DNA from: Streptococcus oralis subsp. dentisani
GTDB taxonomy: Bacteria; Bacillota; Bacilli; Lactobacillales; Streptococcaceae
Reading direction: 5' to 3'
NCBI RefSeq assembly: GCF_007475365.1
Contig: NZ_CP034442.1
Location: 1,605,001-1,669,000, forward strand
DNA: 64,000 nucleotides
Both the position numbers and the translations under genes were made by a program. The notes under the pieces are model-generated. The model did not search any database, was not told the DNA's origin, and was given only the letters and a program-made list of their open reading frames with translations. Shown here piece by piece: positions 1 through 8,107 of the stretch (positions are counted from its first letter, which is position 1; each line of letters starts with the position of its first letter).

Positions 1-1128
1 TATTTATCTTCTGTTCTGAAGTTTACAGTTGAGAAAGTTGATGATTTTGGAAATCCAATTCAGTTACTAGATCCGGTCAGTCAGGATACAATCTTATTTG
101 AAGTTGCTTATACGACCGTTGAGTTTGCTTTTGGTAGGGCTAAATCCATTCAAGAGGTTGAGGAGCGTTTTAGAGACTACATGGATCTGATTCAGAAAAA
201 GTTGGGTGAAACAAATCATGCCATAGTTGGTTCTGGAATCCATCCCTACTGGGAGAAGAATGAGAATCAACCAGTTGCTTCTGCACGCTATCAGATGTTG
301 ATGAACTATTTGAAGTTGAGCAGAACCGTTCCAAGAACGGATTTGCACGATTACCTGCAATATGGTGCTTTTATCTGTGGGAGCCAAGTTCAACTGGATG
401 TTTCAAAGTCTAACTTTCTGCGGGTCATTAACGCTTTTACTCAGATTGAAGCAGCCAAAGCTTATTTGTTTGCCAATTCAGAGTTTTCAGGGGAAGATTG
501 GAATACCAAGATTTCTAGGGATATTTTTTGGGAAGAGTCTATGCATGGGATTTATCCTGAAAATGTAGGTGTTAATGCCAGACTCTTCAAAGATGAGAAT
601 GATTTTTTTGATTATCTGGATCACTCTGCGATTTTTACTGCGGAACGGGATGGTGAAACCTATTATTTTTATCCAATTCGAGCAAAAGATTATTTGACTA
701 CACCTGAAATCCAAGCATTCACCCTTAATGGGGATGAGGTATTGATTCATCCTCAGGAGGAGGATTTCCAAACTCATCGTAGTTACCAGTACCAAGACTT
801 AACGACTCGAGGAACGGTTGAGTTTCGCAGTGTTTGTACTCAGCCGCTTGATAGGACTTTTGCTTCTGCAGCCTTTCACTTGGGATTGTTGGTTAATTTA
901 GACAAACTGGAATCTTACTTAGAAGCAGCACCTTTCTTTAAAGTATTTGGGCGTAATTATAAGTTTTTAAGGCGACAATTTTCTAAAAAACAACTCACAG
1001 ATGAGGAGGAAGCTGCGATTCGAGAATTTTCTAAAGGCTTACTCCTTCTAGCTGAGCAAGGACTGGAGAAGAGAGGCAAGCATGAAATGACCTACTTACA
1101 GCCTTTGAAAGAAGAATTGGGACTATAA
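1..1128 (+). CDS. Glutamate-cysteine ligase-like protein (5' truncated by window)
   Basis: The frame is open from base 1, so the start lies outside the window; about 375 C-terminal residues are visible. The protein resembles the GCS2-type gamma-glutamylcysteine ligases, which join glutamate and cysteine using ATP. Seen features: an ASARYQML segment, a central GSQVQLDVS segment and a conserved TRGTVEFRSVCTQPL stretch close to the C-terminus, which in the family forms part of the substrate site. No glutathione synthetase (ATP-grasp) part follows, so this is not the fused GshAB enzyme. A weak hairpin follows the stop, then the thrC promoter. The exact substrate is inferred; other ATP-dependent carboxylate-amine ligases of this superfamily remain possible. 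Confidence 0.6.
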   Translation, partial: YLSSVLKFTVEKVDDFGNPIQLLDPVSQDTILFEVAYTTVEFAFGRAKSIQEVEERFRDYMDLIQKKLGETNHAIVGSGIHPYWEKNENQPVASARYQMLMNYLKLSRTVPRTDLHDYLQYGAFICGSQVQLDVSKSNFLRVINAFTQIEAAKAYLFANSEFSGEDWNTKISRDIFWEESMHGIYPENVGVNARLFKDENDFFDYLDHSAIFTAERDGETYYFYPIRAKDYLTTPEIQAFTLNGDEVLIHPQEEDFQTHRSYQYQDLTTRGTVEFRSVCTQPLDRTFASAAFHLGLLVNLDKLESYLEAAPFFKVFGRNYKFLRRQFSKKQLTDEEEAAIREFSKGLLLLAEQGLEKRGKHEMTYLQPLKEELGL

Positions 1129-1163
1129 TTTCTCTTATAAAGCGAGAATTTTCTGAAAAATCA

Positions 1164-1172
1164 TGATATAAT
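1164..1172 (+). promoter_or_regulatory. thrC promoter, extended -10
   Basis: TGATATAAT is an extended -10 box (TGn plus TATAAT) 31 nt before the thrC start. No good -35 hexamer is visible at the expected distance, which is common for extended -10 promoters. An AAAGGA ribosome binding site sits before the ATG at 1204. Confidence 0.6.
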
Positions 1173-1203
1173 GAAAGAGACTATAGATAAAGGATAGAGA
1201 GTA

Positions 1204-2688
1204 ATGACATTAGTTTATCAATCAACGCGTGATGCCAACAATACAGTAACTGCCAGCAAAGCAATTTTGCAAGGTTTGGCGACGGATGGTGGTTTATTTA
1301 CACCGCTTACTTATCCAAAGGTGGATTTGGACTTTGAAAAATTGAAAGATGCTTCTTACCAAGAAGTGGCTAAATTAGTTTTGTCAGCCTTTTTAGATGA
1401 CTTTACTGCGGAGGAGTTGGACTACTGTATCAACAATGCCTATGATAGTAAGTTTGATACTCCAGCTATTGCGCCATTGGTGAAACTGGATGGGCAATAC
1501 AACTTGGAACTCTTCCATGGTTCAACCATTGCCTTCAAGGATATGGCCTTGTCTATCTTGCCATACTTTATGACAACAGCTGCTAAGAAACATGGCTTGG
1601 AGAACAAAATCGTCATTTTGACAGCGACATCTGGTGATACTGGGAAAGCTGCTATGGCAGGATTTGCAGATGTACCTGGTACAGAGATCATCGTCTTTTA
1701 TCCAAAAGATGGTGTCAGCAAGGTGCAAGAGTTGCAAATGACTACTCAGACTGGCGACAATACTCATGTTATCGCCATTGATGGGAACTTTGACGATGCG
1801 CAAACTAACGTCAAACATATGTTTAACGATGTGGCTCTTCGTGAAAAATTGGCTGCCGACAAATTGCAATTTTCATCAGCTAACTCTATGAACATTGGTC
1901 GTTTGGTACCACAGATTGTTTATTATGTTTATGCCTACGCTCAGTTGGTCAAGTCTGGTGATATTGTGGCTGGAGAAAAGGTCAACTTCACAGTACCAAC
2001 AGGAAACTTTGGAAATATCTTGGCTGCCTTTTATGCTAAGCAAATTGGTCTGCCAGTTGGCAAATTGATCTGTGCTTCAAATGACAATAATGTTTTAACT
2101 GACTTCTTTAAAACTCGTGTTTACGACAAGAAACGTGAGTTTAAAGTAACAACTAGTCCATCTATGGATATCTTGGTATCTTCAAACTTGGAGCGTTTGA
2201 TTTTCCATCTTTTGGGGAATGATGCGGTTAAGACAGCTGAACTCATGAACACCTTGAATACACAAGGACAATATGAATTGACAGACTTTGATGCAGCGAT
2301 TCTGGAACTCTTTGCAGCTGAATATGCGACTGAGGAAGAAACTGCGGCAGAAATTAAACGTGTTTATCAAACAGATGCCTATATCGAGGATCCACATACG
2401 GCGGTTGCCTCAGCTGTTTATAGAAAATACCAAGTGGCTACTGGCGATGCGACTAAGACAGTGATTGCTTCAACAGCTAGTCCATACAAGTTCCCAGTGG
2501 TTGCCGTAGAAGCGGTAACAGGAAAAGCAGGCTTGACAGACTTTGAAGCCTTGGCTCAATTGCATGAAATCTCAGGAGTGGCAGTGCCACCAGCGGTTGA
2601 TGGCCTTGAAACAGCTCCAGTTCGTCATAAAACAACAGTGGCAGCTGCTGACATGCAAGCAGCGGTGGAGGCTTATCTAGGACTTTAA
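1204..2688 (+). CDS. thrC: Threonine synthase
   Basis: Converts O-phosphohomoserine to threonine with pyridoxal phosphate, in the cytoplasm, last step of threonine synthesis. The 494-residue length fits the long form of the enzyme. The PLP lysine is in HGSTIAFKDMAL (about residue 111), and the phosphate-binding region reads TATSGDTGKAA, followed by VPTGNFGNILA, both typical of the fold type II family. The N-terminal YQSTRD segment matches the family's usual start. It stands alone between its own extended -10 promoter and a strong terminator at 2701-2734, so it is probably a single-gene unit. Confidence 0.95.
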   Translation: MTLVYQSTRDANNTVTASKAILQGLATDGGLFTPLTYPKVDLDFEKLKDASYQEVAKLVLSAFLDDFTAEELDYCINNAYDSKFDTPAIAPLVKLDGQYNLELFHGSTIAFKDMALSILPYFMTTAAKKHGLENKIVILTATSGDTGKAAMAGFADVPGTEIIVFYPKDGVSKVQELQMTTQTGDNTHVIAIDGNFDDAQTNVKHMFNDVALREKLAADKLQFSSANSMNIGRLVPQIVYYVYAYAQLVKSGDIVAGEKVNFTVPTGNFGNILAAFYAKQIGLPVGKLICASNDNNVLTDFFKTRVYDKKREFKVTTSPSMDILVSSNLERLIFHLLGNDAVKTAELMNTLNTQGQYELTDFDAAILELFAAEYATEEETAAEIKRVYQTDAYIEDPHTAVASAVYRKYQVATGDATKTVIASTASPYKFPVVAVEAVTGKAGLTDFEALAQLHEISGVAVPPAVDGLETAPVRHKTTVAAADMQAAVEAYLGL

Positions 2689-2700
2689 GACAGGGGGAGT

Positions 2701-2734
2701 AAACTCGGTTGGGAAATCAACTGAGTTTCTTTTC
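2701..2734 (+). terminator. Terminator after thrC
   Basis: An 11-bp stem (AAACTCGGTTG with CAACTGAGTTT) around a six-base loop is followed by CTTTTC. It sits directly after thrC and only a few bases before the ribosome binding site of the MATE gene. Confidence 0.8.
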
Positions 2735-2748
2735 ATCAGGAGGAAGGA

Positions 2749-4029
2749 TTGTTTAAGAAAAATAAAGACATTCTTAATATTGCATTGCCAGCTATGGGTG
2801 AAAACTTTTTGCAGATGCTTATGGGCATGGTGGACAGTTACTTGGTCGCTCACTTGGGACTGATAGCTATTTCAGGTGTTTCAGTTGCTGGCAATATTAT
2901 CACGATTTACCAGGCGATTTTTATCGCTCTGGGAGCTGCTATTTCCAGCGTTATTTCAAAAAGTTTGGGGCAGAAAGATCAGTCCAAGTTGGCTTATCAC
3001 GTGACAGAGGCTCTCAAGATAACCCTATTGCTGAGTGGATTTTTAGGCGCCTTATCCATCTTTGCTGGGCAAGAGATGATAGGACTTTTGGGAACTGAAC
3101 AGGCTGTGGCTGAGAGTGGTGGGCTCTACCTATCTTTGGTGGGTGGATTGATTGTTCTCTTGGGCTTGATGACGAGTCTAGGTGCCTTGATTCGTGCAAC
3201 GCATAATCCGCGTCTACCCCTCTATGTGAGTCTGTTATCCAATGCCTTGAATATTCTTTTTTCAAGTCTAGCTATTTTTGTCCTTGATATGGGCATAGCG
3301 GGTGTTGCTTGGGGGACTATCTTGTCTCGCTTAGTCGGTCTTGTGATTTTGTGGTCGCAATTAAAGCTGCCTTTTGAGAAACCGACTTTTGCTTTAGATA
3401 AAGAACTATTGACCTTGGCTTTGCCAGCGGCAGGAGAACGTCTCATGATGCGAGCTGGAGATGTAGTGATCATTGCCTTGGTTGTTTCTTTTGGGACGGA
3501 GGCAGTAGCGGGGAATGCAGTCGGAGAAGTCTTGACCCAGTTTAACTATATGCCTGCCTTTGGCGTCGCCACGGCGACGGTCATGCAGGTAGCTCGAGCA
3601 GTTGGAGAGGATAACTGGGAAAGAGTAGATGATTTGAGCAAGCAAACCTTTTGGCTTTCTCTGCTTCTCATGTTGCCCTTAACTCTCAGTATCTATGCCT
3701 TAGGGACACCACTGACTCATCTCTATACGACCGATCCTGTAGCGGTTGAAGCTAGCGTTTTGGTGGCACTGTTCTCTCTACTAGGAACTCCAATGGCGAT
3801 AGGGACAGTTATATATACGGCAGTTTGGCAGGGATTGGGGAATGCTCGCCTCCCCTTTTATGCGACAAGTATTGGGATGTGGTGTATCCGAATTGGCACA
3901 GCTTATCTTATGGGGCTTGTTCTTGGTTGGGGCTTGCCTGGTATTTGGGCAGGGACACTTTTGGATAACGGTTTTCGCTGGTTATTTCTACGTTACCGTT
4001 ACCAGCGTTATATGAGCTTGAAAGGATAG
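2749..4029 (+). CDS. MATE family multidrug/Na+ antiporter
   Basis: A 426-residue polytopic membrane protein, with two homologous halves of about six hydrophobic segments each (for example near residues 15-60, 90-115, 130-150, 160-180). It resembles the DinF/NorM-like MATE exporters that expel cationic or amphipathic compounds in exchange for Na+ or H+. The ALGAAISSVISKSLGQ stretch and the LPAAGERLMMRAGDVV start of the second half fit the family. The start is a TTG at 2749, chosen because AGGAGGAA lies 4-5 nt upstream and no ATG is available before residue 16. The HAD phosphatase gene starts 3 nt after its stop, so the two form an operon. The substrate is unknown. Confidence 0.85.
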   Translation: MFKKNKDILNIALPAMGENFLQMLMGMVDSYLVAHLGLIAISGVSVAGNIITIYQAIFIALGAAISSVISKSLGQKDQSKLAYHVTEALKITLLLSGFLGALSIFAGQEMIGLLGTEQAVAESGGLYLSLVGGLIVLLGLMTSLGALIRATHNPRLPLYVSLLSNALNILFSSLAIFVLDMGIAGVAWGTILSRLVGLVILWSQLKLPFEKPTFALDKELLTLALPAAGERLMMRAGDVVIIALVVSFGTEAVAGNAVGEVLTQFNYMPAFGVATATVMQVARAVGEDNWERVDDLSKQTFWLSLLLMLPLTLSIYALGTPLTHLYTTDPVAVEASVLVALFSLLGTPMAIGTVIYTAVWQGLGNARLPFYATSIGMWCIRIGTAYLMGLVLGWGLPGIWAGTLLDNGFRWLFLRYRYQRYMSLKG

Positions 4030-4032
4030 GAA

Positions 4033-4653
4033 ATGCAAAAAATAGCCTTTATTTGGGATTTAGACGGAACCTTATTGGACTCTTACGAAGCGATTTTATC
4101 AGGGATTGAGGAGACATTTGCTCAGTTTGCTATTCCCTATGATAAGGAGAAAGTGAGAGAGTTTATCCTCAAATTTTCGGTGCAGGATTTGCTGGAACAG
4201 GTGGCAGAAGAGAGAAATCTGGATGCGGAAGTGCTCAATCAGGTACGTGCCCAGAGCTTGTCTGAGAAGAATGCCCAGGTAGTTTTGATGCCAGGTGCGC
4301 GTGAAGTGCTAGCTTGGGCAGACCAAGCAGGAATTCAGCAGTTTGTCTATACTCATAAGGGGGACAATGCTTTCGCTATTCTAAGAGACTTGGGTTTGGA
4401 ATGTTATTTTACAGAGATTCTAACCAGTCAGAGTGGCTTTGCGCGCAAGCCTAATCCAGAAGCGGCGACATATCTGCTAGACAAGTATAAGTTGGATCCT
4501 AGGGATACCTATTATATAGGGGATCGGATTTTGGATGTGGAATTTGCCCAGAATAGCAGCATTCAAAGCATTAACTTTCTAGAGTCGTCTTATGAAGGGA
4601 ATCAGAAGATTCAAGCGCTAGCAAATATTCCTTATATTTTTGAGGATAAGTGA
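4033..4653 (+). CDS. HAD superfamily hydrolase, phosphoglycolate phosphatase-like
   Basis: A 206-residue haloacid dehalogenase-type phosphatase. Motif I is FIWDLDGTLLDS at residues 7-18 (nucleophile and acid Asp), motif II is YTHKGD near residue 110, the motif III lysine lies in RKPNPE near 137, and motif IV is YIGDRILDVEFA near 160. A helical cap occupies roughly residues 18-90, the usual subfamily I arrangement. It follows the MATE gene with a 3-nt gap and ends at a terminator, so it is the distal gene of a two-gene unit. The substrate, probably a small phosphorylated metabolite, cannot be read from the sequence. Confidence 0.85.
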   Translation: MQKIAFIWDLDGTLLDSYEAILSGIEETFAQFAIPYDKEKVREFILKFSVQDLLEQVAEERNLDAEVLNQVRAQSLSEKNAQVVLMPGAREVLAWADQAGIQQFVYTHKGDNAFAILRDLGLECYFTEILTSQSGFARKPNPEAATYLLDKYKLDPRDTYYIGDRILDVEFAQNSSIQSINFLESSYEGNQKIQALANIPYIFEDK

Positions 4654-4674
4654 CGAGAAAATTGTGTCATTTTT

Positions 4675-4691
4675 GTGACAGAAACCTAACA
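4675..4691 (-). promoter_or_regulatory. Candidate WalR (VicR) box upstream of the LysM gene
   Basis: On the minus strand the sequence reads TGTTAG GTTTC TGTCAC, an exact fit to the streptococcal WalR direct repeat TGTNAN-N5-TGTNAN. The LysM protein of this locus is, to my knowledge, WalRK-regulated in pneumococcus. The box lies before the terminator of the preceding operon and about 98 bp upstream of the predicted start point, rather far for direct activation, so the assignment is tentative. Confidence 0.4.
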
Positions 4692-4743
4692 AACTATTTC
4701 AAGTAATCGAGTTTGTTACAAGGAATAGACAGTTCTATTAAAT

Positions 4744-4764
4744 AGGCCCGAGAGGGCTTTTTTT
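4744..4764 (+). terminator. Terminator after the HAD gene
   Basis: A short GC-rich hairpin, AGGCCC-GAGA-GGGCTT, is followed by a T-run. It separates the MATE/HAD unit from the LysM gene promoter, whose -10 box begins only a few bases downstream. Confidence 0.75.
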
Positions 4765-4765
4765 G

Positions 4766-4774
4766 TGTTATGAT
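4766..4774 (+). promoter_or_regulatory. LysM gene promoter, extended -10
   Basis: TGTTATGAT is an extended -10 box. The -35 position falls in the terminator stem and has no consensus, so the promoter probably depends on the extended -10 or on an activator. The transcript leader would be about 27 nt, with a GAAAGGA ribosome binding site. Confidence 0.5.
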
Positions 4775-4807
4775 AGACAGGTACTCATTTGAAAGGAATG
4801 TGAAAGA

Positions 4808-5992
4808 ATGAAGAAAAGAATTATTTTAGCCTCAACAGTAGCCTTGTCTTTTGCGCCAGAATTGGCAACTCAAGCGGAAGAAATTGCATGGACAGCACGT
4901 ACCGTTGAGCAAATCCAAAACGATTTGACTAAAACGGACAACAAAACAAGCTATACAGTACAGTATGGTGATACCCTGAGCACGATTGCAGAAGCTTTGG
5001 GAGTAGATGTGACAGTTCTTGCTAATTTGAACAAGATCACTAATATGGACTTGATTTTCCCAGATACTGTCCTCACTACAACTGTCAATGAGGCAGAAGA
5101 GGTGACAGAAGTTGAAATCCAAACTCCTCAAGTAGATTCTAGTGAAGAAGTGACGACTGCGACAGCTGATTTGACGACCAACCAAGTGACAGTCGATGAG
5201 CAAACAGTTCAAGTGGAAGACCTTTCTCAACCAATTGAGGAAGTACCAAGTGCAACAGAGACTGAAAAACCAGTAGAAGTAGCGCCAAGTTCAGAAGTTT
5301 CTGAGACAGCGACAGTTGCTGAAGAGACACCATCTACAGAAGAACCTGTAGCAGAAGAAATAGCAGAAACAACTCGTCCAGTTGAAGAAGAAATTCCTCA
5401 AGCAGCGACTCCAGCTACCGAAGAAACGGCAGCAACAACTCCAACAGAAGCACCAATAGCAGCTGCGCCAGCAACTGAAACACCTGCTGATACAACGGAA
5501 ACAAGTGCAACAGAAGAAACAGCAGCATCAACAGCAACTTCTGACACTGCAACTTCGACTTATCAAGCAGAGCAAAGCCAAACTCCTTCAAGAACTTATT
5601 CAGCTCCAGCGGCTCCTGACTATGCAGGGCTTGCTGTAGCCAAGTCTGAGAATGCTGGTCTACAACCACAAACTGCAGCCTTTAAAGAAGAAATTGCCAA
5701 TTTGTTTGGAATCACATCCTTTAGTGGCTACCGTCCTGGTGACAGTGGGGACCATGGTAAAGGTTTGGCCATCGATTTTATGGTTCCAGTGAGTTCAGCA
5801 CTCGGAGATCAAATTGCAGAATATGCAGTCCAAAATATGGCTAGCCGTGGTATCAACTATATCATCTGGAAACAACGTTTTTACGCTCCATACGATAGTA
5901 AATATGGACCGGCCTACACGTGGAATCCAATGCCAGACCGTGGTAGCGTAACCGAAAACCACTATGACCACGTTCACGTTTCAATGAACTAA
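4808..5992 (+). CDS. Secreted LysM protein with C-terminal cell-wall domain
   Basis: A 394-residue secreted protein. Residues 1-23 form a signal peptide (KKR, hydrophobic core, cleavage probably near TQA-EE). A single LysM domain, which binds peptidoglycan glycan chains, spans about residues 47-92 (YTVQYGDTLSTIAEALGV). Residues about 95-265 are a low-complexity Thr/Glu/Pro/Ala linker likely to cross the wall. The last ~120 residues are a folded domain with SGYRPGDSGDHGKGLAIDFM and ENHYDHVHVSMN; the spaced HxKGLAID and HxH residues resemble the metal site of D-Ala-D-Ala carboxypeptidase/VanY-like folds, though the domain could be non-catalytic. It corresponds to the WalRK-regulated LysM protein of pneumococcus. 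It stands alone, with a terminator directly downstream. Confidence 0.85.
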   Translation: MKKRIILASTVALSFAPELATQAEEIAWTARTVEQIQNDLTKTDNKTSYTVQYGDTLSTIAEALGVDVTVLANLNKITNMDLIFPDTVLTTTVNEAEEVTEVEIQTPQVDSSEEVTTATADLTTNQVTVDEQTVQVEDLSQPIEEVPSATETEKPVEVAPSSEVSETATVAEETPSTEEPVAEEIAETTRPVEEEIPQAATPATEETAATTPTEAPIAAAPATETPADTTETSATEETAASTATSDTATSTYQAEQSQTPSRTYSAPAAPDYAGLAVAKSENAGLQPQTAAFKEEIANLFGITSFSGYRPGDSGDHGKGLAIDFMVPVSSALGDQIAEYAVQNMASRGINYIIWKQRFYAPYDSKYGPAYTWNPMPDRGSVTENHYDHVHVSMN

Positions 5993-5996
5993 TAGC

Positions 5997-6037
5997 AAAA
6001 GAAGCTGAAAACTCATATGGTTGAGGCTTCTTTTTGT
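5997..6037 (+). terminator. Terminator after the LysM gene
   Basis: AAAAGAAGC pairs with GCTTCTTTT across a loop that itself can pair partly, followed by a T-run. It begins just after the stop codon. Confidence 0.75.
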
Positions 6038-6066
6038 TATTCTAAATCGAAATGTTTTCAAATTTA

Positions 6067-6075
6067 TGCTATAAT
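6067..6075 (+). promoter_or_regulatory. Extended -10 promoter of the 6133 gene
   Basis: TGCTATAAT is an extended -10 box with a weak -35 (TCGAAA) 17 nt upstream. A leader of about 50 nt follows, carrying an AGAAGGTGAG ribosome binding site. Confidence 0.6.
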
Positions 6076-6132
6076 CAAACTGAAGTTGGCTGAAAATCAA
6101 GTATTTTTATTTTAGTAGAAGGTGAGAACACT

Positions 6133-7002
6133 ATGATGAATAGTTTGAAAAAAACATTTGAGAAAATCATTGATGACTTTGAAAAAGAATTTTGTGGTGA
6201 AGTCGTTGAACTCTTGATTATTACCTTACAAAATGTGGGAGGCGCGGCTGTTTTAAAGAATGGATGGAAGTTGCCTTCGGTTCATTTTGTAGCAAGTGTG
6301 AATGTGGAGACAAAGGAGTTCTCGGAAACAGAGGGACGTTTGGAGTGGTTGGTGAGTCCAGAGGAATATGAAGAAAAGGGCTTGCTCTATAGCTATAGTT
6401 TCGAGCCCTATCAGATTCATCACATCAAATGTCAGAAAAGACCACAAAGGCAATTAGAACCTTATATGGCAGCAGTAGCGAATAACTGTTATCGTCTGCT
6501 GGAATACATTGAAGATGGGCAGTCGGATAGTAGATTAGAAGCTCTGATTGCAGAATATGTTAAACCAGTCGTCATCAAAGATTCTATAGGCGAATTCACT
6601 TTAAATAGAGCTTATTCATGGTTTGAGGGAAGTATGGATCTTGCGGGAAGCAGGGTTAGCGTGATGTTGGATGCAAATGAAGATGCCAGCTTACCACCAA
6701 AATCATTTGGCTACTTGAAAACATTTGTCAGGGATATTGACCGAAGAGACTCTGAAATCCGAGACGTTATAGTAAAAGAGATGTGGGAAACAGCAGAGGA
6801 CTGGCTAGCTTCAGACGGAGATGCCGAAGTATTAACAGAGGACTATTTTTATAATTCCTTGTATCTGGGGGAACTGTCTATCAGCGAAGCGGGGGATTTG
6901 ACTCTTTATTATGGAGATAAAGAGGATATTTTTGCTGGGCATGCGGTAGAAGTCAGGGCAGATATTGAAGGAAATATAGAAAATGTGACCTTGGTAGGGT
7001 AA
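6133..7002 (+). CDS. Conserved hypothetical protein, DUF2262-like C-terminus
   Basis: A 289-residue soluble protein, acidic, without signal peptide or membrane segments. I do not recognise the function. Its C-terminal half (YLGELSISEAGDLTLYYGDKEDIFAGHAVEVRADIEGNIENVTLVG region, read as the last ~45 residues) resembles DUF2262, a family that recurs in bacterial immunity-type and stress-related loci; this assignment is by eye and weak. Two ATGs lie in tandem (6133 and 6136); either could be used with the AGAAGGTGAG site upstream. The gene is monocistronic between its own promoter and the terminator at 7090. Confidence 0.5.
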   Translation: MMNSLKKTFEKIIDDFEKEFCGEVVELLIITLQNVGGAAVLKNGWKLPSVHFVASVNVETKEFSETEGRLEWLVSPEEYEEKGLLYSYSFEPYQIHHIKCQKRPQRQLEPYMAAVANNCYRLLEYIEDGQSDSRLEALIAEYVKPVVIKDSIGEFTLNRAYSWFEGSMDLAGSRVSVMLDANEDASLPPKSFGYLKTFVRDIDRRDSEIRDVIVKEMWETAEDWLASDGDAEVLTEDYFYNSLYLGELSISEAGDLTLYYGDKEDIFAGHAVEVRADIEGNIENVTLVG

Positions 7003-7089
7003 ATGGACAGCATGTGATTATTTCTTTATTGTGAATAAGCAACTTAGTCCTGTTACAGGAGTTTCTCCATTATATTTTAAAAATAACTG

Positions 7090-7125
7090 AAATCAGCACC
7101 TTCTTTAGAAAGTGCTGATTTTTTT
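7090..7125. terminator. Terminator between convergent genes
   Basis: A perfect 10-bp stem, AAATCAGCAC with GTGCTGATTT, with a T-run on the plus strand and a T-rich tail on the minus strand. It lies between the 6133 gene and the leftward DUF975 gene and probably serves both. Confidence 0.7.
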
Positions 7126-7143
7126 GAGATAATAGTAGAAAGT

Positions 7144-8001
7144 TTATACTTTTCGGCGTTTGAGAGCGAGCAAAGTTCGATAGAAAATGATTTGGCTGCT
7201 CTGGATATAGGGTAAGAATGAAAAACTAGCAATACCAAAGGTAATCCAGTTGAGGAAGTACCAAGGGAATAGTTGTAGGTCGAGGACAAAGCGCTGGAAT
7301 TTGTAACCCTTCATCAAGAAACGGCTAGTTTTCAGGATTTGACGGGGTTTAGCATGTCCTAAATCCAGAGTGTCGCAGAGGAGGAATTCTACCTGCGAGT
7401 AAGCATAATGTTGCGGTACGTAGAGGAGATTGCCCACGATCATCAAGATGAGGCTCACGAAAAAGTAGAGCCCAAAGGTCATAAGGAATTGCTCGGTTTC
7501 AACTGATGAGAGGTCTAATTTTGGAAATTCCGGATGTAGGGCAACAAATCTTCGAGCCAAGAGATTGCTATAAAAGAGGCAATAAATGCCTACTAAGTTT
7601 GGAATGCTCCATAAAAATAGGTAGAAACGTTTGAGGAGCAGGGTCAGGAAGGTTTGCGAGAAGCGCTCTTCAGCAAAGAGGGTCAGGCTTGATTTTACGG
7701 AGAGTTCCGTATCAGGATCCTTGAGAAGTCGGAGTGTCGCAAAGGCAGCACCTGCTAGAAAAATCGTGCTCATAAAAGAAACCACTAGCGGGAAGAGATA
7801 GGCTTGGAGCACTTGTGCCAGCATGCTGAAAAAGGATTGCTCTAAAACACTTTCTTGGAGACGAGCCAAGGGGTTGAGAAAGCCTGATAAGATGACCAGT
7901 ATGCTAGGTAAGAGATAGACGAGAAAGAGGCGGGGATTTTCAGCCTGAAATTGCCTCGTCTGCAGACGAATGGTTTTTAAATCAATTTTTGGGTATTTCA
8001 T
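7144..8001 (-). CDS. DUF975-like integral membrane protein
   Basis: A 285-residue protein with about six hydrophobic segments and a short cytoplasmic N-terminus beginning MKYPKIDLKTIRLQ. It resembles the DUF975 membrane proteins of Firmicutes; the function is unknown. The start at 8001 is chosen because the longer reading frame (to 8028) would run through the -10 box. There is no Shine-Dalgarno sequence; the extended -10 box lies 6 nt before the ATG, so the mRNA is predicted to be leaderless. It is the last host gene before the left end of the prophage. Confidence 0.7.
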   Translation of the reverse strand: MKYPKIDLKTIRLQTRQFQAENPRLFLVYLLPSILVILSGFLNPLARLQESVLEQSFFSMLAQVLQAYLFPLVVSFMSTIFLAGAAFATLRLLKDPDTELSVKSSLTLFAEERFSQTFLTLLLKRFYLFLWSIPNLVGIYCLFYSNLLARRFVALHPEFPKLDLSSVETEQFLMTFGLYFFVSLILMIVGNLLYVPQHYAYSQVEFLLCDTLDLGHAKPRQILKTSRFLMKGYKFQRFVLDLQLFPWYFLNWITFGIASFSFLPYIQSSQIIFYRTLLALKRRKV

Positions 8002-8007
8002 TCTTTC

Positions 8008-8016
8008 ATTATACCA
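8008..8016 (-). promoter_or_regulatory. Leaderless promoter of the DUF975 gene
   Basis: On the minus strand TGGTATAAT is followed by GAAAGA and then ATG, which puts the expected start point on the A of the ATG. No clear -35 is visible. Confidence 0.65.
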
Positions 8017-8071
8017 TAAATAGTACACAGCTTGCTAATCCTTTGAAACCAGTGGACTTCTAGCGTGTTAA

Positions 8072-8102
8072 GCAAAAGTGAATACGAGATTGAATACGAC
8101 TT
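8072..8102 (+). repeat. Left-end repeat block (att or integrase arm sites)
   Basis: Contains GCAAAA followed by two copies of TGAATACGA, at 8079-8087 and 8091-8099, start-to-start spacing 12 nt. The same layout recurs at 39208-39238 with 26 of 31 positions identical. The tandem 12-nt spacing suggests arm-type binding sites of the integrase; the 9-mer could alternatively be the recombination core. Confidence 0.6.
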
Positions 8103-8107
8103 TACTT

